A stretch of 64,000 bases of DNA from contig NZ_FMZQ01000010.1 of assembly GCF_900102635.1 (NCBI RefSeq), forward strand, positions 145,330 through 209,329. The letters are read 5' to 3'. The position numbers and the translations under genes were made by a program. This document shows, in pieces, positions 11,601 to 19,673 of the stretch. This DNA comes from Ectopseudomonas chengduensis. GTDB lineage: Bacteria > Pseudomonadota > Gammaproteobacteria > Pseudomonadales > Pseudomonadaceae. The number at the start of each line of letters is the position of its first letter. The stretch's first letter is position 1. The notes under the pieces are model-generated. The model did no database searches, was not told where the DNA came from, and saw only the letters and a program-made list of their open reading frames with translations.

Positions 11601-12128
11601 GGCAAGCCTGCCGGTGGAGTTGCTTCCGCTTACCTTAAATGGGTGGTTGGCCAGCGTCTGGCTGGTGGCGTTCGGGGTGTAGGATTTGGTAGCCCTGAAG
11701 TTGGTGCTCAGGTTGACAGTGCCACGATTGGGCTTGAAGCCGTCCAGAGGGGCGCTGGTAAATGACGGCGTATCGTAGGTGCCGACGGTGGTCAGGCCGG
11801 TCGCTGCGTTAAAGGTGATTCGCTTGGGAATCTCATAGACGGCCGATGGGTTGTAATACATAGGGTTGTAGGTCGATGAGAAGAACCGCGCTTGGGAGTC
11901 GTTATCGCCGGTTTGGGCGTCGTTAGCAATGCCGTCGGGCGCATAGGCCCAGGCCATGGAACCCGAGTCGTCGAGCGTAACCAGCAGATTAGGGGCTACG
12001 CCTTCGGTCAGGAACAAAGGCTCCTGGCTGATGGTCAGGCCCGCGGCGCTAACACTCTGCGCTGCGCTGCAGATTGCCATCGTCAGAGCGGCACTGAAAC
12101 CTGATTTGCTGAAAGCTTTGATATTCAT
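8628..12128 (-). CDS. pilY1: PilY1, type IV pilus tip adhesin/assembly factor
   Basis: 1166-residue secreted protein (signal peptide ending near SVSAAG), close to the 1161 residues of P. aeruginosa PilY1. The N-terminal half has a von Willebrand A-like domain beginning with the metal-site pattern DDSGSM near residue 53. The C-terminal half is the bowl-shaped beta-propeller (PilY1 neisserial/PilC domain) with LLGDIIHSSPVVVG and a DxNxDxxxD-type calcium loop (DINGDLVTD). An RGD tripeptide occurs in FLRGDRSRE. PilY1 is presented at the pilus tip by minor pilins, antagonises PilT retraction and acts in surface sensing. Confidence 0.95.
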   Translation of the reverse strand: MNIKAFSKSGFSAALTMAICSAAQSVSAAGLTISQEPLFLTEGVAPNLLVTLDDSGSMAWAYAPDGIANDAQTGDNDSQARFFSSTYNPMYYNPSAVYEIPKRITFNAATGLTTVGTYDTPSFTSAPLDGFKPNRGTVNLSTNFRATKSYTPNATSQTLANHPFKVSGSNSTGRLAYYYVYDGSLCNNGAISNNDCYRRVDVGAEEQQNFANWYSFYRTRSLATASAANLAFYTLPENVRVTWQMLNSCTNLGNLSGTCRGASGTNYSNSLRNFANSHRQEFFSWLSDIRGSGGTPLRGAAQRAGEFLKNTGVNGPFAAEPGSTSNPQYACRPSYHILMTDGIWNGDSGFNVGNVDNTSIAALPDGTAYTPRAPFRDSVSNTVADVAFKYWAEDAQPNIANELKPYIPYKNANATTEYWDARNNPATWQHLVTYTLGLGLTRSLSNPAWAGSTFAGGYENLAAGTTAWPNAGSDSANNVYDLWHAAVNSRGEFFSVDSPEDMVTAFKTILSRIADRDTSASAVSLESAVTSAGNEAYYARFSSDNWSGELIKYDVDSNGALTLGWNARSRLQAQSPGSRNIKINRNSSLADFTWKNLSAAQQDVLNRNVNGVVDSLGSQRVDFLRGDRSRENTTFRERTYLLGDIIHSSPVVVGAPDRLAYLMDQAAGPGNEAYAKFRSDKAGRPKRIYVGANDGMLHGFDESGDEVFAYIPTAVIPKLNKLTDKSYGTTHEFYVDGTPVVGDVVINGVWRTILVGTLRGGGRSVFALDITDPTDVRLLWEFSSTDDTDLGFSFPEPIITKLHNGKWSVILSNGYNSTNDRAALFILDAADGSVSKKITVGADNVINGLSTPRAVDINGDLVTDYVYAGDLQGNLWRFDLFDASRSEPFVVNPDAPVSANTFRAAFGARPLFSATNTNRQPITAAPTIVRHPTGLGHIVSVGTGKYIETTDAQANTSQAMTIYGIWDRQTAGQNATTTPSVTRNQLVQQNMETAITATFEDTDSSTSTSREIRLLSQNPVEWYVNGNPAEGVSKYGWFLDLKEGSTLKGEMVVTDMSARSNVLFAATTTPNADPCSSGIDRWFMAIDAYTGGATQFNVLDLSGNNYVTAQDSYQGRTVSSVRVPGFGSPAIVGKDAFFNTPDSIQRERLDFGPASRGRQNWRILGE

Positions 12129-12143
12129 GATTGATTGTCTCGG

Positions 12144-12698
12144 TCAGTATCGCTGGACAACTACAGATTGCAGGGTTTCGGTCATGCGCTGGGAGCGTCC
12201 AGGTGAGCGTGCATTGACCTGGTAGTAGTAGGGGCCGACTCCACGGCTGCGTTCCTCCGGGTCGGTGACCTCGACGCGACCAGTCGAGTCGGCTGGGTCG
12301 AAGCCGATCAGGGCGCTAAACCAGCGGGGGTCGTCAGCAACACTATAAAGATCGGTCTGTTGTGCGGTGGAGCCCTTGTAGGCCATGACCGAGCCGCTCT
12401 CGAACACACTGTCGACATCGCTTGGTATCGTTGCCAGTACGCAGTTTTCTGCGCTCGTCGAGCAAGCGGCGCTAGTGTCGGCAGGCCCAATCGAGTTGGC
12501 GAGACGGATCTCTCCTTCACGCAGCGCGGATTCGGCAGCGTTGAATGCAGTCTGCTTGTCGCGCAGGTTGCCGACGATGCGTTCTTCGAGCGTCACTTCG
12601 CGCATGCTGGATATGGCCAGTAAAGTGATGATCAGCAGCAGAACCAAGCTGATGATCAGCGTTGCACCTCGTTGCGAATGTCTAGTCTGCAGACTCAT
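12144..12698 (-). CDS. pilX: Type IV pilus minor pilin PilX
   Basis: 184-residue minor pilin with leader MSLQTRHSQRG and mature N-terminus ATLIISLVLLLIITLLAIS. It lacks the Glu5 of ordinary pilins, as expected for the PilX/GspK-like subunit that caps the tip complex. The PilX N-terminal domain motif MREVTLEERIVGNLRD and AFNAAESALR follow. The start overlaps pilW by 4 bases. It functions with PilV, PilW, FimU and PilE to couple PilY1 to the pilus. Confidence 0.92.
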   Translation of the reverse strand: MSLQTRHSQRGATLIISLVLLLIITLLAISSMREVTLEERIVGNLRDKQTAFNAAESALREGEIRLANSIGPADTSAACSTSAENCVLATIPSDVDSVFESGSVMAYKGSTAQQTDLYSVADDPRWFSALIGFDPADSTGRVEVTDPEERSRGVGPYYYQVNARSPGRSQRMTETLQSVVVQRY

Positions 12699-13432
12699 GG
12701 AGCGATGTTCCTCAAGGTGGTTGTGCCTTGAACCGACTTGTAGAGTTTCTTGTCGGTGGCTGTCGTTGCCGTAGCGTTAGCCAGAGGGTAGTTGTAGTTG
12801 GTCGTATTCAACGCGACGTTGGCAGATTCGCTCTCATGCAGCGACGCGTATCGGACCGCAACAATGTTATTGGCCGATGCTGCATCGCTTGCTGACAGGT
12901 AGGTATCTGCCTGCCTGTTTGCATTAAGGTCCACACCATATTCGAAGGTGATCTGGTTCAGCCCGGAAAGCATGGTTTGTCCTCGGCCGTTCACGTAGCA
13001 GTTGAGATCGCTGCCAACCCGCTCTATGCGGATAGTGATTGGGTCATCATTCGCGATGAGATCTCCATGACAGTCCCGCTCGCCGACGTCTGCGCGTTGA
13101 TAGCGGAAACAGACGCCCAGGCCATTGGTGGTTGGCCGGATGATCTGGCCCGCCGAGAAGGTCGGGCAGGCGGCGTCGGTGCTGGAGCTTTTGAAAACGA
13201 AGTCACGGCTATCCTGGGCAAGCTGCCGGTAGCCGGCCTTGTAGAGTTCCTTCTCGAGTAGCAATAGCGCGAAACGGCTGTTTTCCAAGTTGGCGGACTG
13301 ATTTTGCTGGTAGATGTAGTTGCGCTTGTTATCGATGTAGATCTGTGTGATTCCCAAAATCAGAAAGCTGCTGATGAGTAGGGTGATCATCAGCTCGACC
13401 ATGGACAGGCCGGTTTGCCGTGTTGCGTTCAT
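12695..13432 (-). CDS. pilW: Type IV pilus minor pilin PilW
   Basis: 245-residue minor pilin, leader MNATRQTG, mature start LSMVELMITLLISSF with Glu at position 5. The mature N-terminal residue is Leu instead of methyl-Phe, a variation seen among minor pilins. The large C-terminal domain has several cysteines (AACPTF, GVCFRYQ, ERDCHG, LNCYVNG). PilW (GspJ-like) is part of the tip complex with PilX. It is separated from pilV by ten bases and overlaps pilX. Confidence 0.92.
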   Translation of the reverse strand: MNATRQTGLSMVELMITLLISSFLILGITQIYIDNKRNYIYQQNQSANLENSRFALLLLEKELYKAGYRQLAQDSRDFVFKSSSTDAACPTFSAGQIIRPTTNGLGVCFRYQRADVGERDCHGDLIANDDPITIRIERVGSDLNCYVNGRGQTMLSGLNQITFEYGVDLNANRQADTYLSASDAASANNIVAVRYASLHESESANVALNTTNYNYPLANATATTATDKKLYKSVQGTTTLRNIAP

Positions 13433-13442
13433 AATACTGGCC

Positions 13443-14024
13443 TCAGGGTTCGAAGCTGATTCGGTAGAATTCGCGGCTGTTCGCGTTGTCCACTTCGCCG
13501 GCGTTGGTACAGGGGGTGTTCGGGGCGCACTCCGAATTGCGGCTCAGCCAGGCAATCTGGATCTTGATAGCCGAACCGAGGTTGTCGCAGGCTGCTGAAC
13601 CGGGAGTGCTATCCCGACAAATTACGAACTCGGCCAAGGTTGAGTTATCCACCGGTAAGCTGTTGCGTACCTGTTGGGCCCAGAGATTCAGATGATCCGT
13701 CGCCATATCATCTGGTGTACAGCCGCTGGCTGTGCGGCAGTCAGCAACACCGCTGGCAGGAAAGCTCGCAGACGCCGCTTTGTAGTAATTGGATGTCCCC
13801 CTCAACAGACCATTGGATGCGACGACACCGTCTCTGTTGCTGCGAATAAGCTCGATTAGATCGTCGGCCAGCATCGCTGCCGTGTTGCGTTGCGCGGAAT
13901 CTTGCGTGTACTGGATAGTTCGACCCTGCATAGCAACCAGGCCGAGAATGCCGATACTGATGATGACGATGGCGACCAGCACTTCGATCAGGCTGAAGCC
14001 CTCTGACCGGTTGGATTTAAACAT
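13443..14024 (-). CDS. pilV: Type IV pilus minor pilin PilV
   Basis: 193-residue minor pilin (GspI-like) with leader MFKSNRSEG and mature N-terminus FSLIEVLVAIVIISIGILG. The C-terminal half has several cysteines typical of PilV. An alternative ATG at 14036 would overlap the upstream stop, but the AGGA 5 bases before the ATG at 14024 makes that start more likely, and it gives a normal nine-residue leader. It acts in the minor pilin complex that primes assembly and displays PilY1. Confidence 0.9.
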   Translation of the reverse strand: MFKSNRSEGFSLIEVLVAIVIISIGILGLVAMQGRTIQYTQDSAQRNTAAMLADDLIELIRSNRDGVVASNGLLRGTSNYYKAASASFPASGVADCRTASGCTPDDMATDHLNLWAQQVRNSLPVDNSTLAEFVICRDSTPGSAACDNLGSAIKIQIAWLSRNSECAPNTPCTNAGEVDNANSREFYRISFEP

Positions 14025-14032
14025 GGAGGTCC

Positions 14033-14569
14033 TCATGGCGTGCAGTCTGTCGGAGTCGTGGCTGGCTGAGTGATGCGGCCACTCGGTTGCAGGGCGATTG
14101 AGCGAGCATTGCCGGTGTTGCCGTCCTGGCATAGCACTATGACGGGATTACCAGTTACATCTAGGGTGCCGTTTGGGCGAAACGACAGCCATTTCTGAAC
14201 GCCCGCACTGCCGGAAGCAGTGAGGTTGGCCTGATTGAAACCTGTGTGTTCACGCAGTTCTTCGTCGACAGAGGCGTTGAAGGCCCGATTGGTGCCTTGA
14301 TCGCCGCTGACGTAGATGCGGATCTGCTGATCCCAGCGACCGTCACTACCGGAGATATTCTCCAGCGTAACTACGCGGTTCCGCATCACTGCCTCGTTCT
14401 TCGCGTACTGCATCAGGCCATAGAGCTCGTCGCTTGCACTTTGCACTCTGTTGGACTGGATGAGATTGGTGAAGCTGGGCATTGCGACACTAGCCATAAT
14501 GGACAGCAGGATCAGAACGATCAGCAGTTCAATGAGCGAGAAACCGGCCGCACCGTTTGAGCGATTCAT
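14033..14569 (-). CDS. fimU: Type IV pilus minor pilin FimU
   Basis: 178-residue GspH/FimT-type prepilin: leader MNRSNGAAG, mature FSLIELLIVLILLSIMASVAMP, then the GspH-like domain ANLTASG...LSFRPNGTLDVTGNPVIVLC. First gene of the tightly spaced fimU-pilVWXY1Y2E operon, with a strong AAGGAGG ribosome site. FimU links the minor pilin tip complex to the major pilin. The distinction from FimT rests on position directly before pilV and on the canonical cleavage site. Confidence 0.88.
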   Translation of the reverse strand: MNRSNGAAGFSLIELLIVLILLSIMASVAMPSFTNLIQSNRVQSASDELYGLMQYAKNEAVMRNRVVTLENISGSDGRWDQQIRIYVSGDQGTNRAFNASVDEELREHTGFNQANLTASGSAGVQKWLSFRPNGTLDVTGNPVIVLCQDGNTGNARSIALQPSGRITQPATTPTDCTP

Positions 14570-14662
14570 GACGCCTCCTTTGTATGCGACATGATTCTGG
14601 AGGCTGCGGTATCCATCTGTCCTAGTTGGCGGGATGAGTGGAGTGAAGCTCCGGATAACTGG

Positions 14663-15157
14663 TTAGCAGCCCTGGATGTCTTGTCCCGAATTGCTCTCTG
14701 CTTTGATTCGTCCTGGCTTATTGAGGACAATTTCCCAGCGTTTGGGGCTGGCTGGGTGGCATAGATGGAAACGTCCGTTTGCTGCTGGTGCGGTACCGTT
14801 GGGGTAGAAAATTATTGATTTGTTGAAGCCTTTCCATTGCAGCGCGAGAGGTGGCGGTAGGGTATGGTTGGTCAGCACCTCCGAGGTAGACTTGTTCCTG
14901 GTCAACCATCCGGCTTGCCAGTCTCCACTACAATCGCGTCCATTCGCTGAACCGCAGAGTTCGATCTGCATGGCGTGCTGTATTGCTTGCGCACGCGCAG
15001 CATTCATATGACCGATGAGTAGGTTGGCCTGAGTATCGCCCTGGAGTCGGGCGCTAAGTATTGAAAAGTTGGGAATGCCCAGGCTGCCGATAATGGTAAT
15101 CAGGGCGAGTACCACGAGCAGTTCGTGCAGCGAGAATGCGGCTTGTTTGGTATGCAT
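14663..15157 (-). CDS. fimT: FimT-like prepilin, type IV pilus / DNA uptake
   Basis: 164-residue GspH/FimT-family protein located one gene before fimU, as in P. aeruginosa. FimT members contribute to natural transformation in some gammaproteobacteria; in Pseudomonas they are dispensable for twitching. The N-terminus MHTKQAAFSLHELLVVLALITIIG is a prepilin helix, but the residue before the presumed cleavage site is Ala rather than Gly; Glu is kept at mature position 5. It is separated from fimU by a 93-base gap, so may have its own promoter. Confidence 0.82.
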   Translation of the reverse strand: MHTKQAAFSLHELLVVLALITIIGSLGIPNFSILSARLQGDTQANLLIGHMNAARAQAIQHAMQIELCGSANGRDCSGDWQAGWLTRNKSTSEVLTNHTLPPPLALQWKGFNKSIIFYPNGTAPAANGRFHLCHPASPKRWEIVLNKPGRIKAESNSGQDIQGC

Positions 15158-15233
15158 GGATGGTCCCTTTCATCTGTAGCGTCTTCCTGACGTTGTTTAG
15201 TTAAGTACCCTTTCGATAGAAGGCAAGCAAAGC

Positions 15234-16328
15234 GTGATAAAAGCGGCTGTGGTGGGTGCGGGGGCGCTAGGTTTGCTCAGTGCTTATCAGTTGGCGTTGG
15301 CGGGGTGCCAGGTCTGTGTGTTGGAGCGTTGTCGCGTCGGCCGCGAATCCTCCTGGGCCGGCGGTGGCATCGTTTCGCCGCTCTATCCCTGGCGTTACAG
15401 CGCGGCGGTGACGGCGTTGGCACATTGGTCGCAGGATTTCTATCCGGGGTTGGCTCGGCAGTTGCTGGAAGACACCGGCGTCGATCCCGAGGTCCATGTC
15501 ACCGGGTTGTACTGGCTGGATCTCGATGATGAGGCCGAGGCGCTGGCTTGGGCTCGGCGTCAGGGGCGCGAGTTGTTTGCGGTGGATATCGCTGAGGCTT
15601 ATCAGCAGGTGCCTGTTCTGGGTGGCGGTTTCCAGCGCGCCATTCATATGCCGGGCGTGGCCAATGTGCGTAATCCCCGATTGGTCAAAGCGCTGCGGGC
15701 GGCTTTGGCGGCCATGCCGAACGTGGAGCTGCGTGAGCATTGTCCGGTTACCGGCTTTATTAAGGAGGGCGAGCGGATCTGCGGTGTGACCACGGCTGCT
15801 GGCGAGATTCGTGCTGAGCGTGTGGTGTTGGCGGCCGGCGCCTGGAGTGGTGAGTTGCTCGGGACGCTGGGGTTGGCGTTGCCGGTGCAGCCGGTCAAGG
15901 GGCAGATGATTCTCTACAAGTGCGCCGAGGATTTTTTGCCGAGCATGGTATTGGCCAAGGGGCGTTATGCGATCCCGCGGCGTGATGGGCATATCCTGAT
16001 TGGCAGCACGCTGGAATACGCCGGCTTCGACAAGACGCCGACCGATGATGCGCTGGAAAGCCTGAAAGCCTCGGCCGAAGAATTGTTGCCTGCACTCAAG
16101 GATGCCGAGGTGGTCGGGCATTGGGCCGGCTTGCGGCCTGGCTCGCCGGAAGGTATTCCCTTTATTGGAGAAGTGTCTACGCATCCGGGGCTGTGGCTGA
16201 ACTGCGGGCATTTCCGCAACGGGCTGGTGCTGGCGCCGGCATCCTGCCAGTTGCTGGCTGATCTGATGCTCGGGCGCGAGCCGATCATCGATCCGGCGCC
16301 TTATGCGCCGGCGGGGCGGTTGCAGTAG
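15234..16328 (+). CDS. thiO: Glycine oxidase ThiO (FAD-dependent)
   Basis: FAD-dependent amine oxidase converting glycine to iminoglycine for assembly of the thiazole ring of thiamine. 364 residues. The N-terminal dinucleotide-binding motif is VVGAGALGLLSAYQLA at residues 6-21, then ESSWAGGGIVSPLYPW near 40, and the C-terminal FAD contact GLRPGSPEGIPFIGE and NCGHFRNGLVLAPAS. Start is GTG at 15234. It is divergent from fimT and convergent with pilR; ThiO in this position is conserved in pseudomonads. Confidence 0.92.
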   Translation: MIKAAVVGAGALGLLSAYQLALAGCQVCVLERCRVGRESSWAGGGIVSPLYPWRYSAAVTALAHWSQDFYPGLARQLLEDTGVDPEVHVTGLYWLDLDDEAEALAWARRQGRELFAVDIAEAYQQVPVLGGGFQRAIHMPGVANVRNPRLVKALRAALAAMPNVELREHCPVTGFIKEGERICGVTTAAGEIRAERVVLAAGAWSGELLGTLGLALPVQPVKGQMILYKCAEDFLPSMVLAKGRYAIPRRDGHILIGSTLEYAGFDKTPTDDALESLKASAEELLPALKDAEVVGHWAGLRPGSPEGIPFIGEVSTHPGLWLNCGHFRNGLVLAPASCQLLADLMLGREPIIDPAPYAPAGRLQ

Positions 16329-16359
16329 TGGCTCGTCAACTGTGACGCAGGCTGTCTTG

Positions 16360-16383
16360 ATCGCCGGCAAGCCGGCTCCTACA
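16360..16383. repeat. Half REP-like palindrome ending CTAC
   Basis: Single imperfect palindrome (GCCGGCAAGCCGGC core) followed by TCCTAC between thiO and pilR. It matches one arm of the gtaggagctggcttgcc... element at 54539-54595. Confidence 0.5.
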
Positions 16384-16401
16384 CAAGCGTGATCTCGGGG
16401 T

Positions 16402-17742
16402 TCAGTCGATACCCAGCTTCTTCAGGCGATAGCGCATCGAGCGGAAGGTCAGGCCCAGGCGTTGCGCCGCCGCCGTGCGGTTCCAGCGGGTTTCTTCCAG
16501 TGCCTGCATGATCAGTTTGCGTTCGATGTCCTCGAGGTAGTCCTCGAGGTTGTCGATCTGCGCCAGGCTGGTTTCGCCGCCTTCGTTGCCAGGGCTGCTG
16601 GCATCGGCCAGGCGCAGGTCGCTTGGCGTGATCTGATCGTCTTCGCAGAGGGTGTAGGCGCGTTCGAGCATGTTCTCCAGCTCGCGCACGTTGCCGGGAA
16701 AACGGTAGTTCTTGAGCTTTTCCAGGGCATCGGGGTGCAGTTTGGCAGCGGCTAGGCCGGTGCCATCGGCCAGGCGCGCGAGCATCACGTCAGCCAATTG
16801 TGCGATGTCTTCGCGGCGCTCGCGCAGCGGCGGTACGCGCAGCTCGATGACGTTGAGGCGGTAGTAGAGGTCCTGACGGAAGCGGCCGGCCGCGACTTCG
16901 GCGGCGAGATCCTTGTGGGTGGCGCAGAGGATGCGTACATCGACCACCACTTCCTGCTGGCCACCGACGGCGCGCACGGCCTTCTCCTGAATCGCGCGCA
17001 GCAGTTTGACCTGCATCGGCAGCGGCAGGTCGGCGACTTCGTCGAGGAACAGGGTGCCGCCATTGGCCGCCTGGAACAGCCCCTGCTTGTCTTCGATGGC
17101 GCCGGTGAAGCTGCCTTTCTTGTGGCCGAAGAACTCGCTCTCCATCAGCTCCGAGGGAATAGCGCCGCAGTTGACCGGTACGAACGGCTGTTCGGCGCGC
17201 GGCCCCTGCTCGTGAATCAGGCGCGCTACCAGTTCCTTGCCGCTGCCCGACTCGCCGCTGATATAGACCGGCGCCTGGCTGCGTGAAAGTTTCAGGATCT
17301 GCTTGCGCAGCGCTTTCATCGGTGGCGAGTCGCCGAGCAGGCGGCTGTCGACCGGGGTTTCCTCGCCCTCGGGGGAGCGAATGCGCAGGGCGGTGGCGAC
17401 CAGTTCGCGCAGGCGACCGAGGTCCACCGGTTTGGTGAGAAAGTCGAAGGCGCCGGCCTTGAGCGAATTGATCGCGGTGTCCAGGCTGCCGTAGGCGGTG
17501 ATCATCGCCACGGGAACCTGCGGGTGGCGCTGCTGGATGTGTTGCACCAGATCCAGGCCGGTGCCATCGGGCAGGCGCATATCGGTCAGGCACAGGTCGA
17601 ACGGCTCGCGCGCCAGCCACTCGCGCGCTTCCTTGACGTTGCGCGCGCTGCGGGTGTCCAGCTTCATGCGTCCGAGGGTGATTTCCAGCAGCTCACGGAT
17701 ATCGGGTTCGTCGTCGACGATCAGGGCTCTCTGACGGTTCAT
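16402..17742 (-). CDS. pilR: PilR, sigma-54-dependent response regulator
   Basis: 446-residue NtrC-class activator of pilA transcription. Receiver domain at residues 1-120 with phospho-acceptor D54 (LTDMRLP) and acidic pair D10/D11. AAA+ domain follows with Walker A GESGSGKE near 170, the sigma-54 contact loop present as GSFTGA in place of GAFTGA, and LFLDEVADLP. The C-terminal Fis-type helix-turn-helix is NRTAAAQRLGLTFRSMRYRLKK. The start at 17742 (MNRQRALIVDDEPD) was preferred over the longer frame from 17787. It follows pilS by 2 bases. Confidence 0.96.
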   Translation of the reverse strand: MNRQRALIVDDEPDIRELLEITLGRMKLDTRSARNVKEAREWLAREPFDLCLTDMRLPDGTGLDLVQHIQQRHPQVPVAMITAYGSLDTAINSLKAGAFDFLTKPVDLGRLRELVATALRIRSPEGEETPVDSRLLGDSPPMKALRKQILKLSRSQAPVYISGESGSGKELVARLIHEQGPRAEQPFVPVNCGAIPSELMESEFFGHKKGSFTGAIEDKQGLFQAANGGTLFLDEVADLPLPMQVKLLRAIQEKAVRAVGGQQEVVVDVRILCATHKDLAAEVAAGRFRQDLYYRLNVIELRVPPLRERREDIAQLADVMLARLADGTGLAAAKLHPDALEKLKNYRFPGNVRELENMLERAYTLCEDDQITPSDLRLADASSPGNEGGETSLAQIDNLEDYLEDIERKLIMQALEETRWNRTAAAQRLGLTFRSMRYRLKKLGID

Positions 17743-17744
17743 GT

Positions 17745-19337
17745 TCAGCTCAGTTTGCGCGGATGGGCGAAGGTGATGCGAAAGCAACTGCCGCCACCTT
17801 CACGAGGTTTATAGTCGAGGCGAGCCTGGTTGCTCTCGCACAGCTCGCGCGAGATGTACAAGCCAAGGCCGGTGCCCTTGTTTTCCGTGGTGTAGAAGGG
17901 CTCGAAGATGTGCGGTTCCTGCTCGGGCGGCACGCCGGGGCCGTCGTCGAGAATCTGCAGTACCGGCAGGTCGCTTTCCGCATCGCGGAACAGGCGCAGC
18001 CAGACCTGGCCGAGCCGGTGCTTCTGGGCGCTGTAGCGCAGGCCGTTCTGGACCAGATTGGTCAGCACCTGGGTCAACTGGTGTGGATCCATGCGCGTCT
18101 GCAGGCTGCCGCCCTGGGTTTCCAGGTGGATCTGCCGGTCAGCCGGTGCCGAGCTGCGAAATTCGCTGGCGAAGCGGTGTAGCCAGTACTTCAGGTCGAG
18201 CAGTTGTGGTTCGGCCTGGCGCCTGCGTGACAGTTGCAGAACGTTCTCGATCACCAGGTTCATGCGTTTGGAGTGATCCTGAATGATCTGCGCCAGGCGC
18301 TGATCCGGGCCTTGCAGGTCTTCCGATTCCTGCAACAACTGCGCGGCGTGGCTGATGGCGCCGAGCGGGTTGCGAATTTCGTGGGCGATGCCGGCGGTCA
18401 GGCGGCCGAGCGAGGCCAGCTTGAGCTGTTGCGCCTGCTGGGCGATCTGCGAGATGTCGTCGAGAAACACCAGGGTGTGCTGCTGGTCGCCGCGTTGCAG
18501 GGAGATGAAGCTTGGCTGCAGTACCGGGCCATCGACCTGCGCCTGCAGGCTGTCAGGGCGCAGGGTCGGGTTGTGCAGCCACTGTTGCAGGCGTTTGACC
18601 AGCTCGGGGCAATGCGGGTCGATGATCTTGCCAGTCAGCTCACCGCGCCCGAGCAACTGCGTTGCGCCCTGGTTGGCCAGCAGCACTCGGTGTTGGGTGT
18701 CGAGCACCAGGATGCCTGTGCGCATGCGCTGCAGGATCTGTTCGTTGAGCTCTTCCAGATTGGCGACGTCGGCTGCGCGTTGTTCGGCCAGGTTCTCGCT
18801 GACCTGCAGGCGGCGGGTGATGCCCTGGATGAACAGCGCCCCGGCGAAGCACAGCGCGCCGAGGGCGCCAGCCTGCACGTACTGGGCGGCGGCAGCCGGG
18901 CGGCTGAGGCTGAGGTAGAAGGTCAGGTAGATCAGCGCCATCGCGGCAACGGCGGCGATCAGCAGACCAACGCGTCCGCGCAGGAGGATATTGGCGATGG
19001 CCACCGCTACCACCAGCAGGTTGCCGATGCCGCTGGGCGTGCCGCCGGCGGCGTAGAACAGGGCCGAGAGAAAGATCACGTCGACCAGCGCCAGGCTGAA
19101 CAGCTGCATCAGGTGCTTGGGTTTCTGCACCAGTACGGCGATGAAAATGTTGAGGATCAGGTAAACCCAGCTGCCGGTGCGAAACAGCTCGATATGCACG
19201 ACATCCAGCAACTGCTCGTCGAGGTTGCTGGAGATCATCAGGATCAGCGCCAGGCCGATGGTCAGGCGATAGAAGTGATAAAGCCTGAGGATGCGTCGCC
19301 CCTGGGTGTTGCCGGGTGCGCTGATATCAGCGGTCAC
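17745..19337 (-). CDS. pilS: PilS, membrane sensor histidine kinase
   Basis: 530-residue kinase that phosphorylates or dephosphorylates PilR in response to pilin levels in the membrane. The N-terminal 170 residues hold six hydrophobic segments, followed by a PAS domain (MRTGILVLDTQHRVLLAN), a HisKA domain with the H-box GIAHEIRNPLGAISHAA near residue 318, and HATPase motifs N (NLVQNGLRYS), G1 (DDGPGVPPE) and G2 (GTGLGLYI). The start is GTG at 19337, overlapping the preceding small gene by 11 bases. It forms an operon with pilR. Confidence 0.95.
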   Translation of the reverse strand: MTADISAPGNTQGRRILRLYHFYRLTIGLALILMISSNLDEQLLDVVHIELFRTGSWVYLILNIFIAVLVQKPKHLMQLFSLALVDVIFLSALFYAAGGTPSGIGNLLVVAVAIANILLRGRVGLLIAAVAAMALIYLTFYLSLSRPAAAAQYVQAGALGALCFAGALFIQGITRRLQVSENLAEQRAADVANLEELNEQILQRMRTGILVLDTQHRVLLANQGATQLLGRGELTGKIIDPHCPELVKRLQQWLHNPTLRPDSLQAQVDGPVLQPSFISLQRGDQQHTLVFLDDISQIAQQAQQLKLASLGRLTAGIAHEIRNPLGAISHAAQLLQESEDLQGPDQRLAQIIQDHSKRMNLVIENVLQLSRRRQAEPQLLDLKYWLHRFASEFRSSAPADRQIHLETQGGSLQTRMDPHQLTQVLTNLVQNGLRYSAQKHRLGQVWLRLFRDAESDLPVLQILDDGPGVPPEQEPHIFEPFYTTENKGTGLGLYISRELCESNQARLDYKPREGGGSCFRITFAHPRKLS

Positions 19338-19569
19338 CGGTGTGCGGGCCTTGTTCGAGGTGGGCCTGGCTGCAGTACCACTGCTGATCCTGGCTCAGCG
19401 CCTGGGTCTTGGGAGTGTGCACGCCGCAGTGTGCACAGCGCACCATGGGCGCAGGTTCATCTTCGCGCTGCGCTTGGCTGGGGCGCTTGGGGGCGCTTAT
19501 ATAGCGGCGCCAAACCCAGATCGCGGCGAAAATGATGGCGATCCAGAACAGCAAGCGAAACAGACCCAT
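19327..19569 (-). CDS. Small membrane-anchored zinc-ribbon protein (PP0621-like)
   Basis: 80-residue protein with one N-terminal transmembrane helix (LFRLLFWIAIIFAAIWVWRR), a basic linker, and a metal-binding pattern CAHCGVHTPKTQAL...WYCSQAH near residues 45-70. Small proteins of this form lie upstream of pilS in other pseudomonads and appear in databases as PP0621 family; the function is unknown. Overlap with pilS suggests co-expression. The family name is from memory. Confidence 0.75.
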   Translation of the reverse strand: MGLFRLLFWIAIIFAAIWVWRRYISAPKRPSQAQREDEPAPMVRCAHCGVHTPKTQALSQDQQWYCSQAHLEQGPHTGDR

Positions 19570-19673
19570 GGTGCACTCTTTTGTTTGGTTGAGGGTGGCA
19601 GTTTAGCCAAGGTGAAGTCCGCGGCACAGGGGGCGGTGGCAAGCTGTGCGCTGTTTCCGGGGCAATAAAAAGG

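Noticed and set aside
12144..12698. PilX lacking Glu5
   Set aside because: Expected for PilX/GspK-like tip subunits, not an anomaly.
17080..17120. PilR sigma-54 loop reading GSFTGA instead of GAFTGA
   Set aside because: From memory this variant occurs in other PilR proteins, so it is not treated as a defect.
18234..19535. 433-codon plus-strand frame opposite pilS
   Set aside because: Antisense shadow of pilS; no recognisable domain or ribosome site.
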